Positions 1 to 6,520 of a stretch of DNA of 32,953 nucleotides are shown piece after piece (the stretch's first letter is position 1; each line of letters starts with the position of its first letter). The position numbers were made by a program, and so were the translations under genes. The DNA is from Acidobacteriaceae bacterium (GTDB lineage: Bacteria; Acidobacteriota; Terriglobia; Terriglobales; Acidobacteriaceae), in assembly GCA_025360645.1 (NCBI GenBank), contig JANYBT010000123.1:1-32953 (forward strand). Direction: 5' to 3'. The notes beneath the pieces are model-generated. The model did not search any database. It saw only the letters and a list, made by a program, of their open reading frames with translations, and was not told where the DNA came from.

Positions 1-2
1 GT

Positions 3-527
3 GGGGCTGTGGTGGCGGACGTGAATGGCGATTGCAAGCTCGATATCGTTGCCATTATCCAGCATCCGTTTGCACCTCTAGACATTCGAGTCTTGTTGGG
101 CAACGGCGACGGGACGTTTCAGCGTGCAGTAGTTGTGAACACGCAAGTTCCGACCGGAGGGCCGACCAACGTGCTTCTGACCGACGTGAACGGAGACGGG
201 ATTCCGGACTTGATTTACTCCGCCAATCACAACACTGTCCTGCAAATCGGCAACGGGGACGGAACTTTTCAATCTGGCGTGGTGTTTACGGCTGTCACGA
301 TAGCCGTCACAACCGGAGATTTCAATTCTGATGGTGTTGTCGATTTGTTCATTGCGGGCGGCCTAGGGGGAGTCGGGGTGGTTTATCTGGGCAACGGAGA
401 TGAAACCTTTCGGGCGGGGCAAACAATCCCCATTACGGTGACATCACATGTGCGCGCCGGGGACTTCAATAAGGATGGATTGCTCGACTTATACGAAGGC
501 GTGGACGCCATCGTGCTGCAGCAGTAG
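3..527 (+). CDS. FG-GAP/VCBS repeat protein, 3' end (partial)
   Basis: The reading frame is open to the left edge of the window, so the N-terminus, including any signal peptide, is missing. About 174 codons remain. They contain four calcium-binding-type loops of the form DxNxDGxxD (DVNGDCKLD, DVNGDGIPD, DFNSDGVVD, DFNKDGLLD), alternating with LGNGDGTF-type turns. This is the signature of FG-GAP/VCBS repeats, which build beta-propellers in secreted or surface proteins. The last repeat ends abruptly at VLQQ, so the propeller may close with blades upstream. Function cannot be given beyond a probable extracellular adhesion or binding role. The gene is unrelated to the ffh block that follows, which has its own promoter-like sequence. 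Confidence 0.85.
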   Translation, partial: GAVVADVNGDCKLDIVAIIQHPFAPLDIRVLLGNGDGTFQRAVVVNTQVPTGGPTNVLLTDVNGDGIPDLIYSANHNTVLQIGNGDGTFQSGVVFTAVTIAVTTGDFNSDGVVDLFIAGGLGGVGVVYLGNGDETFRAGQTIPITVTSHVRAGDFNKDGLLDLYEGVDAIVLQQ

Positions 528-624
528 CGTGCGTTTAGAGTAGTCTGACTGCACTTACGAAATGCGGAGCTCTCGGCTGGTCCACCCGGTTCCCGCCCCA
601 TTGGGACTCCGATCCCTGCTGCGC

Positions 625-633
625 TGCTAAAAT
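625..633 (+). promoter_or_regulatory. Putative extended -10 promoter of ffh
   Basis: TGcTAAAAT matches an extended -10 element (TGnTATAAT). It lies 14 nt before the ffh ATG, which would give a leader of only about 8 nt without a Shine-Dalgarno sequence. No convincing -35 is seen at 17 nt. A TTGGGA lies further off with a 21-nt spacer. Confidence 0.4.
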
Positions 634-647
634 AAACACTCACCCTT

Positions 648-2006
648 ATGTTTGAAAATCTCCAGGAAAAACTGCAACGCGCGTTCAAGAGCCTGCGCGG
701 TCAGGCGGTGTTGAGCGAAGAGAACATTACCGAGGCTCTGCGCGAGATCCGCGTCGCCCTGCTTGAGGCAGACGTCAACTTCAAAGTGGTCAAAGACCTG
801 ATTGACCGCATTCAGGCCAAGGCGGTCGGCGCGCAGGTCATGACCGCGCTTTCGCCCGGTGAGCAGGTCATCAAAATCCTGCGCGACGAGCTGGTGGAAA
901 CCCTTGGCAAAGACACCGCCAAGATGAAGTTTTCGTCGCAGCCGCCGTCGGTGATTCTGATGGCTGGTCTGCAAGGCTCGGGCAAAACCACCACCTCGGG
1001 CAAGCTGGCGAATTGGTTGAAGCAGGGCGGGCACCGTCCGCTGCTGGTGTCGGTCGACGTGTACCGTCCCGCGGCGCGCGAGCAGTTGAAAGTGGTGGCG
1101 CAGGCGATCAAGGCGCACATTTATGAAGGCGAGGTCGGGGAGGCCAACACCGCCACCGTCGAACGCCTGGCCAAGGAAGCGCGGCGCGAGGCCATCATCA
1201 CCGGCTGCGACGTACTGATCGTCGACACCGCCGGCCGCTTGCACATCGACGAGCAGTTGATGGACGAGATGCAGTTGCTCAAGAAGCTGCTCAACCCGTC
1301 CGAGATCCTGTTCGTGGCCGACGCCATGACCGGGCAGGATGCGGTGCGCTCCGCCGATGAGTTCCACAAGAAGCTGACCCTGACCGGCGTGGTGCTGACC
1401 AAGATGGACGGCGATGCTCGCGGCGGCGCGGCGCTCTCGATTCGCCAGGTGACCGGGCAGCCCATCAAGTTCATTGGCATCGGCGAAAAATACGATGCGC
1501 TGGAGCCGTTCCACCCCGACCGCATTGTCAGCCGCATTCTAGGCATGGGCGATTTGCTGTCGTTGATTGAAAAGGCCGAGCAGCAGATCGACAAGAAAAA
1601 AGCGCAGGAAATGGCGACCAAGGCGCTCAGCGGCGACGGTTTTTCGCTGGAGGACTTTCGCGAGCAACTGCGCCAGGTCCGCAAGATGGGGTCCATCAAG
1701 AGCATCCTCGGGATGCTGCCCAGCGTGGGCCCGCTGGCCGGCATGCAAAAAGCCGCCGACCAGGTGGACGAAAAGCAGATCAATCGCGTGGAAGCGATCA
1801 TCGACTCCATGACCCAGCACGAGCGCCTGCATCACGAAGTGATCAACGGCAACCGGCGTAAACGAATTGCCCGCGGCTCAGGGACGAGTGTGCAGGAAGT
1901 AAACAACCTGCTGCGGCAGTACGCGCAAATGCGCAAGATGTTCAAGCAGATGGGAAAACCCAGCTTCGCACGGCGCATGGCAGGGATGAAGATGCCGGGA
2001 AGGTAG
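648..2006 (+). CDS. ffh: Signal recognition particle GTPase Ffh (SRP54)
   Basis: The 452-aa product is the protein subunit of the signal recognition particle. It binds signal peptides of nascent membrane proteins together with 4.5S RNA and docks with FtsY at the membrane. The order is an N-terminal helical N domain (residues 1-90), a G domain with P-loop GLQGSGKT (107-114), DTAGR (193-197) and TKMDG (251-255), then a methionine-rich M domain. The M domain carries the RNA-binding stretch RRKRIARGSGTSVQEVN (403-419) and ends in KQMGK and MAGMKM. Length is normal for the family. The ATG start gives the canonical MFENLQEKL. No Shine-Dalgarno sequence is evident. The position just ahead of the rpsP operon is a common bacterial arrangement, here interrupted by a repeat and a peroxiredoxin-like gene. 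Confidence 0.97.
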   Translation: MFENLQEKLQRAFKSLRGQAVLSEENITEALREIRVALLEADVNFKVVKDLIDRIQAKAVGAQVMTALSPGEQVIKILRDELVETLGKDTAKMKFSSQPPSVILMAGLQGSGKTTTSGKLANWLKQGGHRPLLVSVDVYRPAAREQLKVVAQAIKAHIYEGEVGEANTATVERLAKEARREAIITGCDVLIVDTAGRLHIDEQLMDEMQLLKKLLNPSEILFVADAMTGQDAVRSADEFHKKLTLTGVVLTKMDGDARGGAALSIRQVTGQPIKFIGIGEKYDALEPFHPDRIVSRILGMGDLLSLIEKAEQQIDKKKAQEMATKALSGDGFSLEDFREQLRQVRKMGSIKSILGMLPSVGPLAGMQKAADQVDEKQINRVEAIIDSMTQHERLHHEVINGNRRKRIARGSGTSVQEVNNLLRQYAQMRKMFKQMGKPSFARRMAGMKMPGR

Positions 2007-2013
2007 AAGGACG

Positions 2014-2270
2014 GTTGCCAGTTGCCAGTTGGCAGTTGGCAGTAGCCAGTTTCAAGTTTCGAGTTAGCAGTTTCGAGCTGCTGGTTTCAATAGTCGAAAA
2101 AGGGCGACCTGCTCTCCCGTGCCATTCCCAGACCTCAGGAGCTAACTTGCCCTTCAATCTTGAACTTGAAACTCGAACTTGCAACTTGCAATTCGAAACT
2201 CGAACTCGAAACTTGAATCTCGCAACTCGAACTTGCAACTTGCAATTCGAAACTTGAAACTCGAAACTGT
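2014..2270 (+). repeat. Low-complexity inverted repeat array (CTTGAAACTCGAA words)
   Basis: The left arm (2014-2090) is built from words such as GTTGCCA, GTTGGCA and TTTCAAG. The right arm (2155-2270) is built from ACTTGAA, ACTCGAA and ACTTGCA, the opposite strand of the same kind of word. A perfect 15-nt inverted match pairs 2048-2062 with 2247-2261. The right arm also holds a 31-bp direct repeat (2170-2200 and 2224-2254, period 54). A roughly 65-bp core between the arms (about 2091-2154) is of ordinary complexity. The array fills the space between ffh and the next gene and ends 4 nt before that gene's ATG. Any frame read through it gives low-complexity protein, so it is not taken as coding. 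Confidence 0.85.
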
Positions 2271-2274
2271 ATTC

Positions 2275-2967
2275 ATGAAGTGGCGCGGGCTCGAAGAATC
2301 GGCGGCTGGGACGGACATGCGTCCGCTGCGGGAGATTTTCGCCGAGCGCAAGCTGCTCATCCAAAAATATGTGCCGGCAGACATCCTGACCCTGCACGCG
2401 GGTGTTATCGCCGGTCTCAAGCAGGCCCGCCTGGCTGCGCTCAGTCTTCAAGCGGGCGAGAAAGCTCCCGCATTCGAACTCAAGGACCACAGCGGCAAGT
2501 TGGTCTCGTCCGCGGACCTGCTCGCGACGGGGCCGCTCGTCATCTGCTTCTTTCGCGGCCGGTGGGATTCATTTTGTTGCGGCCAGATGGAAGCCATGAA
2601 CGCGGTGCTGTCGCAGATTACCGGAGCCGGAGCCGGGCTGGTCGGCATCTCGCCCCAAACGGTGCAGCAGTCGTTCTTCATGGCCGATCAGCACAAGCTC
2701 GGCTTCCCGCTCTTGAGCGATGCCGGCAACCGGGTGGCTCGCGCTTTTCGGCTGGTTTACCAGGTGCCGGAAAATCAGAAGGCAATCTATCAGCGGGCCT
2801 TCGTCAATCTGCCGTTCGTGAACGGGGATGCCAGCTGGGAACTGCCGATTCCTGCGACCTACGTGGTTGATCGCGGCGGGACGGTGCGGTTTGCCTCGCC
2901 GAATGAAGATTATACCGAGCGGCCCGAACCGGCGGAGATTGTCCAGCGATTGCTATCCTTGCCGTGA
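2275..2967 (+). CDS. Peroxiredoxin-like (AhpC/TSA fold) protein
   Basis: The 230-aa protein has a thioredoxin-like peroxiredoxin fold: GEKAPAFELKDHSGK (61-75), the active-site strand FFRGRWDSFCCGQ (92-104), ISPQT, the FPLLSD turn and a late IPATYVVDRGG strand. It probably reduces hydroperoxides or acts as a thiol reductase in the cytoplasm. The usual RGxWCPxC site is changed: Asp replaces the first Cys and a Cys-Cys pair (101-102) follows. About 60 N-terminal residues precede the fold. The frame stays open further upstream through the repeat array, but that part is low-complexity. The ATG at 2275 is chosen as the first start outside it, and ATG 2317 (MRPLREIF) is an alternative. The peroxiredoxin-like assignment is secure, the substrate is not. 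Confidence 0.8.
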   Translation: MKWRGLEESAAGTDMRPLREIFAERKLLIQKYVPADILTLHAGVIAGLKQARLAALSLQAGEKAPAFELKDHSGKLVSSADLLATGPLVICFFRGRWDSFCCGQMEAMNAVLSQITGAGAGLVGISPQTVQQSFFMADQHKLGFPLLSDAGNRVARAFRLVYQVPENQKAIYQRAFVNLPFVNGDASWELPIPATYVVDRGGTVRFASPNEDYTERPEPAEIVQRLLSLP

Positions 2968-2993
2968 GTCGGTGCGGGAGTGGATCATGGCGC

Positions 2994-3022
2994 TTGCGAT
3001 TCTGCTCCGCGTCCGGCATAAT
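2994..3022 (+). promoter_or_regulatory. Putative sigma-70 promoter of the rpsP operon
   Basis: TTGCGA (2994-2999), a 17-nt spacer and CATAAT (3017-3022) match the -35 box at 4 of 6 and the -10 box at 5 of 6 positions. Transcription would start near 3029, leaving a leader of about 44 nt that contains the AGGAAAGG ribosome-binding site at 3053-3060. Confidence 0.65.
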
Positions 3023-3072
3023 TAGAGTTTGTCCGACCCATCGGGCAGGCCCAGGAAAGGAAACCAAGCTCT

Positions 3073-3333
3073 GTGTTAATGATTCGTCTAGCGCGCCGTG
3101 GTGCGCGCAAACAACCGTATTACCGCGTGGTGGTGATTGAGAAGGAACGCGCGTGCAATGGCCGTCCGGTCGAAGTGGTCGGGACCTACAATCCCCGCAC
3201 CAATCCGGCCAGCGTCGAGCTGAAGCGTGAGCGCGTGGAATATTGGGTGTCGAAGGGCGCCCAGATGTCGAGCCGCGTGGGCAAGCTGTTTGCCAAGCAT
3301 GCTGCGGCCCCGGCCATCAGTTCTGCTGCTTAG
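3073..3333 (+). CDS. rpsP: 30S ribosomal protein S16
   Basis: The 86-aa small-subunit protein binds 16S rRNA early in 30S assembly. IRLARRGARKQPYYRVVV at the N-terminus, then VEVVGTYNPRTNP and VEYWVSKGAQMSSRVGKL, are the conserved S16 blocks. The GTG at 3073 is preferred over ATG 3079 because AGGAAAGG lies 12 nt ahead of it (18 nt from the ATG). The resulting (M)LMIRLAR start also resembles what I recall of acidobacterial S16 proteins. It heads an operon with khpA, rimM, trmD and rplS, which couples ribosome synthesis with tRNA and rRNA maturation. The short alanine/serine-rich tail is unremarkable. Confidence 0.95.
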   Translation: MLMIRLARRGARKQPYYRVVVIEKERACNGRPVEVVGTYNPRTNPASVELKRERVEYWVSKGAQMSSRVGKLFAKHAAAPAISSAA

Positions 3334-3384
3334 TTCCGCCGCGAATTCGCGTTCACCCATTCCTGCCATCACTGAGGAACCTTT

Positions 3385-3636
3385 ATGAGCCAGCCAAATG
3401 GCGACATACGGTCGTTGATCGAGTACCTGACCAAGGGGCTGGTGGATGCCCCCGGCGCGGTGGTCGTGGACCAGTACGAGGACGGCGACGAGACCGTGCT
3501 TGAGGTGGAAGTCGCTCCTGAAGATGTGGGCAGGGTCATTGGACGCCAGGGTCGCACCGTCCGGGCTCTGCGCACGATTGCCAGCGCTGCGGGCGCGAAG
3601 CAAGACAAGCGCTACGCGGTCGAAGTCGTGGAATAG
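3385..3636 (+). CDS. khpA: KH-domain RNA-binding protein KhpA
   Basis: This 83-aa single type-II KH domain protein is usually found between rpsP and rimM. Helix-turn residues VIGRQGRTVRALR (51-63) contain the GxxG loop that contacts single-stranded RNA. IRSLIEYLTKGLVD at the N-terminus is the usual first helix. KhpA typically pairs with KhpB/EloR (Jag) as a global RNA chaperone affecting cell shape in Gram-positive bacteria; the partner is not in this window. The ATG follows GAGGAACCTTT, giving a reasonable ribosome-binding site. Its stop is 10 nt before the proposed rimM start. Confidence 0.93.
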   Translation: MSQPNGDIRSLIEYLTKGLVDAPGAVVVDQYEDGDETVLEVEVAPEDVGRVIGRQGRTVRALRTIASAAGAKQDKRYAVEVVE

Positions 3637-3646
3637 GCGGGCCGCC

Positions 3647-4216
3647 ATCGCAGGCGAGTTCATTTCGGTCGCGCGGGTGGTGAAGACGCAGGGCCGCCAC
3701 GGCGAAGTCGCAGTGGAGTTGCATACCGGAGCTCCGGAGCGGTTTCGCGAAGACGCCAGGCTGTTTGCGCTGGCACTGGACGGGACCCGCCGGGAAGTGA
3801 CGGTGGAAGAGTCATGGCCGCACAAGACGTGGCTGGTGCTCAAGTTTGCCGGCATCGATTCGATGTCGGACGCGGAAACGCTGCTGCGCACCGAGTTGCA
3901 AGTGCCGGTGGCGGAGAGGGCGGCGCTGGATGCGGGATGGAACTACATCAGCGACTTGACTGGCTGCAAAGTTTTTGATGGCGACCGTGAGATTGGCGCC
4001 ATCGCAGATGTTCAGTTTGGGGCGGGAGAAGCGCCGCTGCTGATGGTGACCGCCGACCAGGGCAAGACTTACGAGATTCCGTACGCGGAAGCGTATCTGG
4101 TGAAACTGGATCTCGCGGCAAAACAAGTTTACATGCGGCTTCCCGAGGGGATACTGGAGATCAACTCTCCACTCTCCGGCGCGGAAAAGCGTAAGCAGAA
4201 TAAAGGCGGCGAGTAA
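3647..4216 (+). CDS. rimM: Ribosome maturation factor RimM (start codon unusual)
   Basis: RimM helps mature the 30S head around S19. The frame shows the RimM N-terminal barrel (EFISVARVVKTQGRHGEVAVEL), then WPHKTWLVLKFAGIDSMSDAETL, and a C-terminal PRC-barrel (GCKVFDGDREIGAIADVQFG and PLLMV). It fits between khpA and trmD. No ATG, GTG or TTG lies just ahead of the conserved N-terminus. The best-placed codon is ATC at 3647, 6 nt after an AGGCGG on the khpA stop. ATT at 3662 after AGGCGAG is an alternative. The nearest conventional codons are GTG at 3677, which would cut the first strand, and a TTG near 3580 inside khpA. Either a rare start codon is used or the ATG has been lost by mutation or sequencing error. 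Identity is sure, the start is not. Confidence 0.85.
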   Translation: MAGEFISVARVVKTQGRHGEVAVELHTGAPERFREDARLFALALDGTRREVTVEESWPHKTWLVLKFAGIDSMSDAETLLRTELQVPVAERAALDAGWNYISDLTGCKVFDGDREIGAIADVQFGAGEAPLLMVTADQGKTYEIPYAEAYLVKLDLAAKQVYMRLPEGILEINSPLSGAEKRKQNKGGE

Positions 4217-4241
4217 GCCGAGGTGTTTCAGGTTTCCGCGA

Positions 4242-5048
4242 ATGAAGATCGACATCTTGACGATCTTTCCAGACTTTTTTCGCGGACCGCTGGATTACGG
4301 CATTGTCCGCCGGGCGCGGGAAACCGGCTTGGTGGAAATTGCTCTTCACGACCTGCGGAGCTTTACGCACGACAAGCACCGCACCGTGGATGACCGCCCG
4401 TTCGGCGGCGGCGAAGGCATGGTGCTGAAGCCGGAACCGATCTTTGAATGTATTGAAACGCTGGGGCTGGCTTCGCGGCAAGATCGCGTTGCCGCCAAAG
4501 CGCCGCAATCGGTGATTTTGCTTTCACCGCAGGGCAGGCGACTCGACCAGCCGGTGGCGGCGGAAATCGCGCGACTGGAGCGGGTAGTTCTGATTTGTGG
4601 GCGGTATGAAGGCGTGGACGAGCGAGTCAGCGACTACATCGCCGATCGGGAAATCTCGATTGGCGACTATGTGCTGAGTGGAGGCGAGATGGGCGCGGCG
4701 GTGATTGTGGATAGCATCACGCGGCTGCTTCCCGGAGCTTTGGGGAATGAAGCGTCTTCGCGGCAAGAGTCGTTTACGCTGCACCCGGAGTTGACGGGCG
4801 ACGGGCCGAGTTCGACCTGTGTGTCAGGCGGATTGCTGGACTATCCGCACTACACGCGGCCTGCGGATTTTCGAGGGATGAAGGTACCCGAGGTTTTGCT
4901 CGAGGGCAATCACGACGAGATTCGGCGACTGCGCCGCAAGAAGGCTTTGGAAAAGACGTTGCGAAACCGCCCCGATCTTTTGGATCGAGTGACGCTAAGC
5001 AGCGAAGACGAGAAATTACTGGCCCAGATCAAGGGCAACGAAATCTAA
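4242..5048 (+). CDS. trmD: tRNA (guanine-N1)-methyltransferase TrmD
   Basis: The 268-aa SPOUT-family enzyme methylates G37 of tRNAs reading CNN codons from S-adenosylmethionine, preventing +1 frameshifts. Visible blocks are MKIDILTIFPDFF, DDRPFGGGEGMVLKPEP (50-66), the catalytic CGRYEGVDERV (119-129), and the trefoil-knot SAM loop SIGDYVLSGGE (139-149). The substrate-binding GNEASSRQESF follows. The length is slightly over the family norm because of the C-terminal helix. The ATG start gives the canonical N-terminus. It sits 25 nt after rimM and 18 nt before rplS, consistent with one transcript. Confidence 0.97.
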   Translation: MKIDILTIFPDFFRGPLDYGIVRRARETGLVEIALHDLRSFTHDKHRTVDDRPFGGGEGMVLKPEPIFECIETLGLASRQDRVAAKAPQSVILLSPQGRRLDQPVAAEIARLERVVLICGRYEGVDERVSDYIADREISIGDYVLSGGEMGAAVIVDSITRLLPGALGNEASSRQESFTLHPELTGDGPSSTCVSGGLLDYPHYTRPADFRGMKVPEVLLEGNHDEIRRLRRKKALEKTLRNRPDLLDRVTLSSEDEKLLAQIKGNEI

Positions 5049-5066
5049 AACGTAAGGACTACGAAA

Positions 5067-5411
5067 ATGCGCAACCAGGTAATTGAAAAACTTCTGGCCA
5101 AGACCCGCCGGACCGACCTTCCCAGTTTCGATTCCGGCGACACGGTTCGGGTGCAGGTGAAAATCCGCGAAGGCGAAAAAGAACGTCTCCAGGCCTTTGA
5201 GGGCGTCGTGATTGCGTGCTCCAAAGGCGCGCAGGCCAGCTTTACGGTCCGCAAAATCAGCTTCGGACAGGGCGTCGAAAGAATTTTCCCGCTGAACTGC
5301 AAGGTCATCGACAAGGTGGATGTTTTGCGCTCGTCCAAGGTGCGCCGCGCCAAGCTGTATTACTTGCGCGGGCTCAAGGGCCGGGCCGCTCGTCTGCGCG
5401 ACGCCGAATAA
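5067..5411 (+). CDS. rplS: 50S ribosomal protein L19
   Basis: This 114-aa protein of the 50S subunit lies at the 30S-50S interface. The diagnostic core is [29 protein letters not shown], followed by [21 protein letters not shown] and [21 protein letters not shown]. The ATG is preceded by GTAAGGACT, a usable ribosome-binding site. It is the last ribosomal gene of the rpsP operon. A strong GC hairpin starts 17 nt after its stop. Confidence 0.97.
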   Translation: MRNQVIEKLLAKTRRTDLPSFDSGDTVRVQVKIREGEKERLQAFEGVVIACSKGAQASFTVRKISFGQGVERIFPLNCKVIDKVDVLRSSKVRRAKLYYLRGLKGRAARLRDAE

Positions 5412-5427
5412 TTTCGAACGTCTCCGG

Positions 5428-5451
5428 GCCGGCGGAGTTTCCTCTGCCGGC
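5428..5451 (+). terminator. GC-rich hairpin after rplS
   Basis: GCCGGCGGAG (5428-5437), a TTTC loop and CTCTGCCGGC (5442-5451) form a 10-bp stem with one G-U pair. No T-run follows, so this may be a processing or attenuation hairpin, or a terminator that needs no T-tract. It would reduce read-through into rnhB. Confidence 0.45.
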
Positions 5452-5533
5452 TCCGGCATTTCCAGCTTGCACTCTTTCCCGCCTTCGGCGACTATCTCTC
5501 TAGTTCGCCTTGCCGCCCGAACTCCAACTCGCG

Positions 5534-6241
5534 ATGGAAAGACCCGTCTCAGCCGCCACCGCAAAACTGCGCCTGCTGAAGAGTCTGCGTTGCACTCTGC
5601 GCTTTGAGAAGCGGGCGTGGCTGGCCGGAGCGCTCCGGGTGGCCGGAGTGGACGAAGTCGGGCGCGGCTCTCTATTTGGGCCAGTGGTGGCAGCGGCAGT
5701 CATTCTGGACCCGCGTTATCGCATCCGCGGCTTGCGCGATTCCAAGCTCTTGCCCGCCGACCGCCGCGAAATTCTGGCCGACCGGATCCGGGAGCACGCG
5801 CTGGCGTTTGCGGTTGCCGCAGTGGATGCCGAGCAGATCGATCGCATCAACATTTATCAGGCCTCGCGGGTGGCAATGCGCGACGCCGTGCTGCTCCTGT
5901 CCCCAGCCGCAGACTATCTTCTGGTGGACGCGATGAAGCTGGACTGCGAGGTGCCGCAAGACCCCATCATTCATGGCGACGCTTTGTCCGCCTCGATTGC
6001 GGCCGCGTCCATTGTGGCCAAAGTGCATCGCGACCGCATGATGAAGGAGTGGGACCCGATCTTTCCGGCGTACGGGCTGGCTTCCAACAAGGGATACAGC
6101 ACGCCGTTCCATTTGGCGGCGCTCCGCGATCACGGCCCCTGCCCACTGCATCGCCAGTCGTTCGCGCCGGTGTGGGGTGCGCCCCCGCAGGAGGCGTTTG
6201 AGTTTATGCAGAAAGACGCCGCGGAGCTGGAGCCAGGATGA
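5534..6241 (+). CDS. rnhB: Ribonuclease HII
   Basis: The 235-aa enzyme cleaves RNA in RNA-DNA hybrids and at single ribonucleotides in DNA. The acidic active site is seen as VDEVGRGSLFGPVV (39-52; D40, E41), RDSK (68-71) and the later LLVDAMKLD. The family stretch ASIVAKVHRDRMM and YGLASNKGYST are also present. ATG 5534 is used. A TTG at 5510 in the same frame would add eight residues but has no better ribosome-binding site. Roughly 35 residues precede the catalytic core, a little more than in short RNase HII proteins. It follows rplS as in many bacteria. Confidence 0.93.
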   Translation: MERPVSAATAKLRLLKSLRCTLRFEKRAWLAGALRVAGVDEVGRGSLFGPVVAAAVILDPRYRIRGLRDSKLLPADRREILADRIREHALAFAVAAVDAEQIDRINIYQASRVAMRDAVLLLSPAADYLLVDAMKLDCEVPQDPIIHGDALSASIAAASIVAKVHRDRMMKEWDPIFPAYGLASNKGYSTPFHLAALRDHGPCPLHRQSFAPVWGAPPQEAFEFMQKDAAELEPG

Positions 6242-6264
6242 CGGACGTGGCATAAGCGAAAACC

Positions 6265-6503
6265 TTCACCACAGGGTACACAGGGTCACACGGGGTAAAC
6301 CGCTCAATTTCTTTTTTGTCTGCGTTTCAGTTGTTGTTTTCTGCGAGGTCGCACCAGCCTTGAACTGGCCCCGCTCTAAGTTTTTGGATTTACCCTGTGA
6401 TCCCCTGTGTCCCCTGTGGTTCGCGCATTTGCCTTTCCGCCGCCCCCGCTCTACGTTTTTGATTTACCCTGTGCAACCCTGTACCCCTGTGGTTCACGCT
6501 TTT
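6265..6503 (+). repeat. CCCTGTG-word repeat, one inverted and two direct copies
   Basis: One copy at 6265-6300 (CACCACAGGGTACACAGGG and on) is the reverse complement of two copies at about 6371-6430 and 6447-6503 that share CCGCTCTA(A/C)GTTTTT, GATTTACCCTGTG and CCCCTGTGGTTC. The arms can pair across about 70 nt of unrelated sequence. This fills the rnhB-tmk gap; no gene is seen here. The last copy ends just before the tmk promoter. Confidence 0.85.
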
Positions 6504-6505
6504 AC

Positions 6506-6514
6506 TGATATTAT
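6506..6514 (+). promoter_or_regulatory. Extended -10 promoter of tmk, leaderless spacing
   Basis: TGaTATTAT is an extended -10. Exactly 6 nt separate it from the tmk GTG, so transcription would begin at or within a nucleotide or two of the start codon. No Shine-Dalgarno sequence precedes the GTG. Confidence 0.55.
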
Positions 6515-6520
6515 TTTCGC

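Noticed and set aside
2179-2274. Extended N-terminus of the peroxiredoxin gene through the repeat array
   Set aside because: The residues (repeating RNSNL and AIRN patterns) are a translation of the degenerate repeat and are not protein-like.
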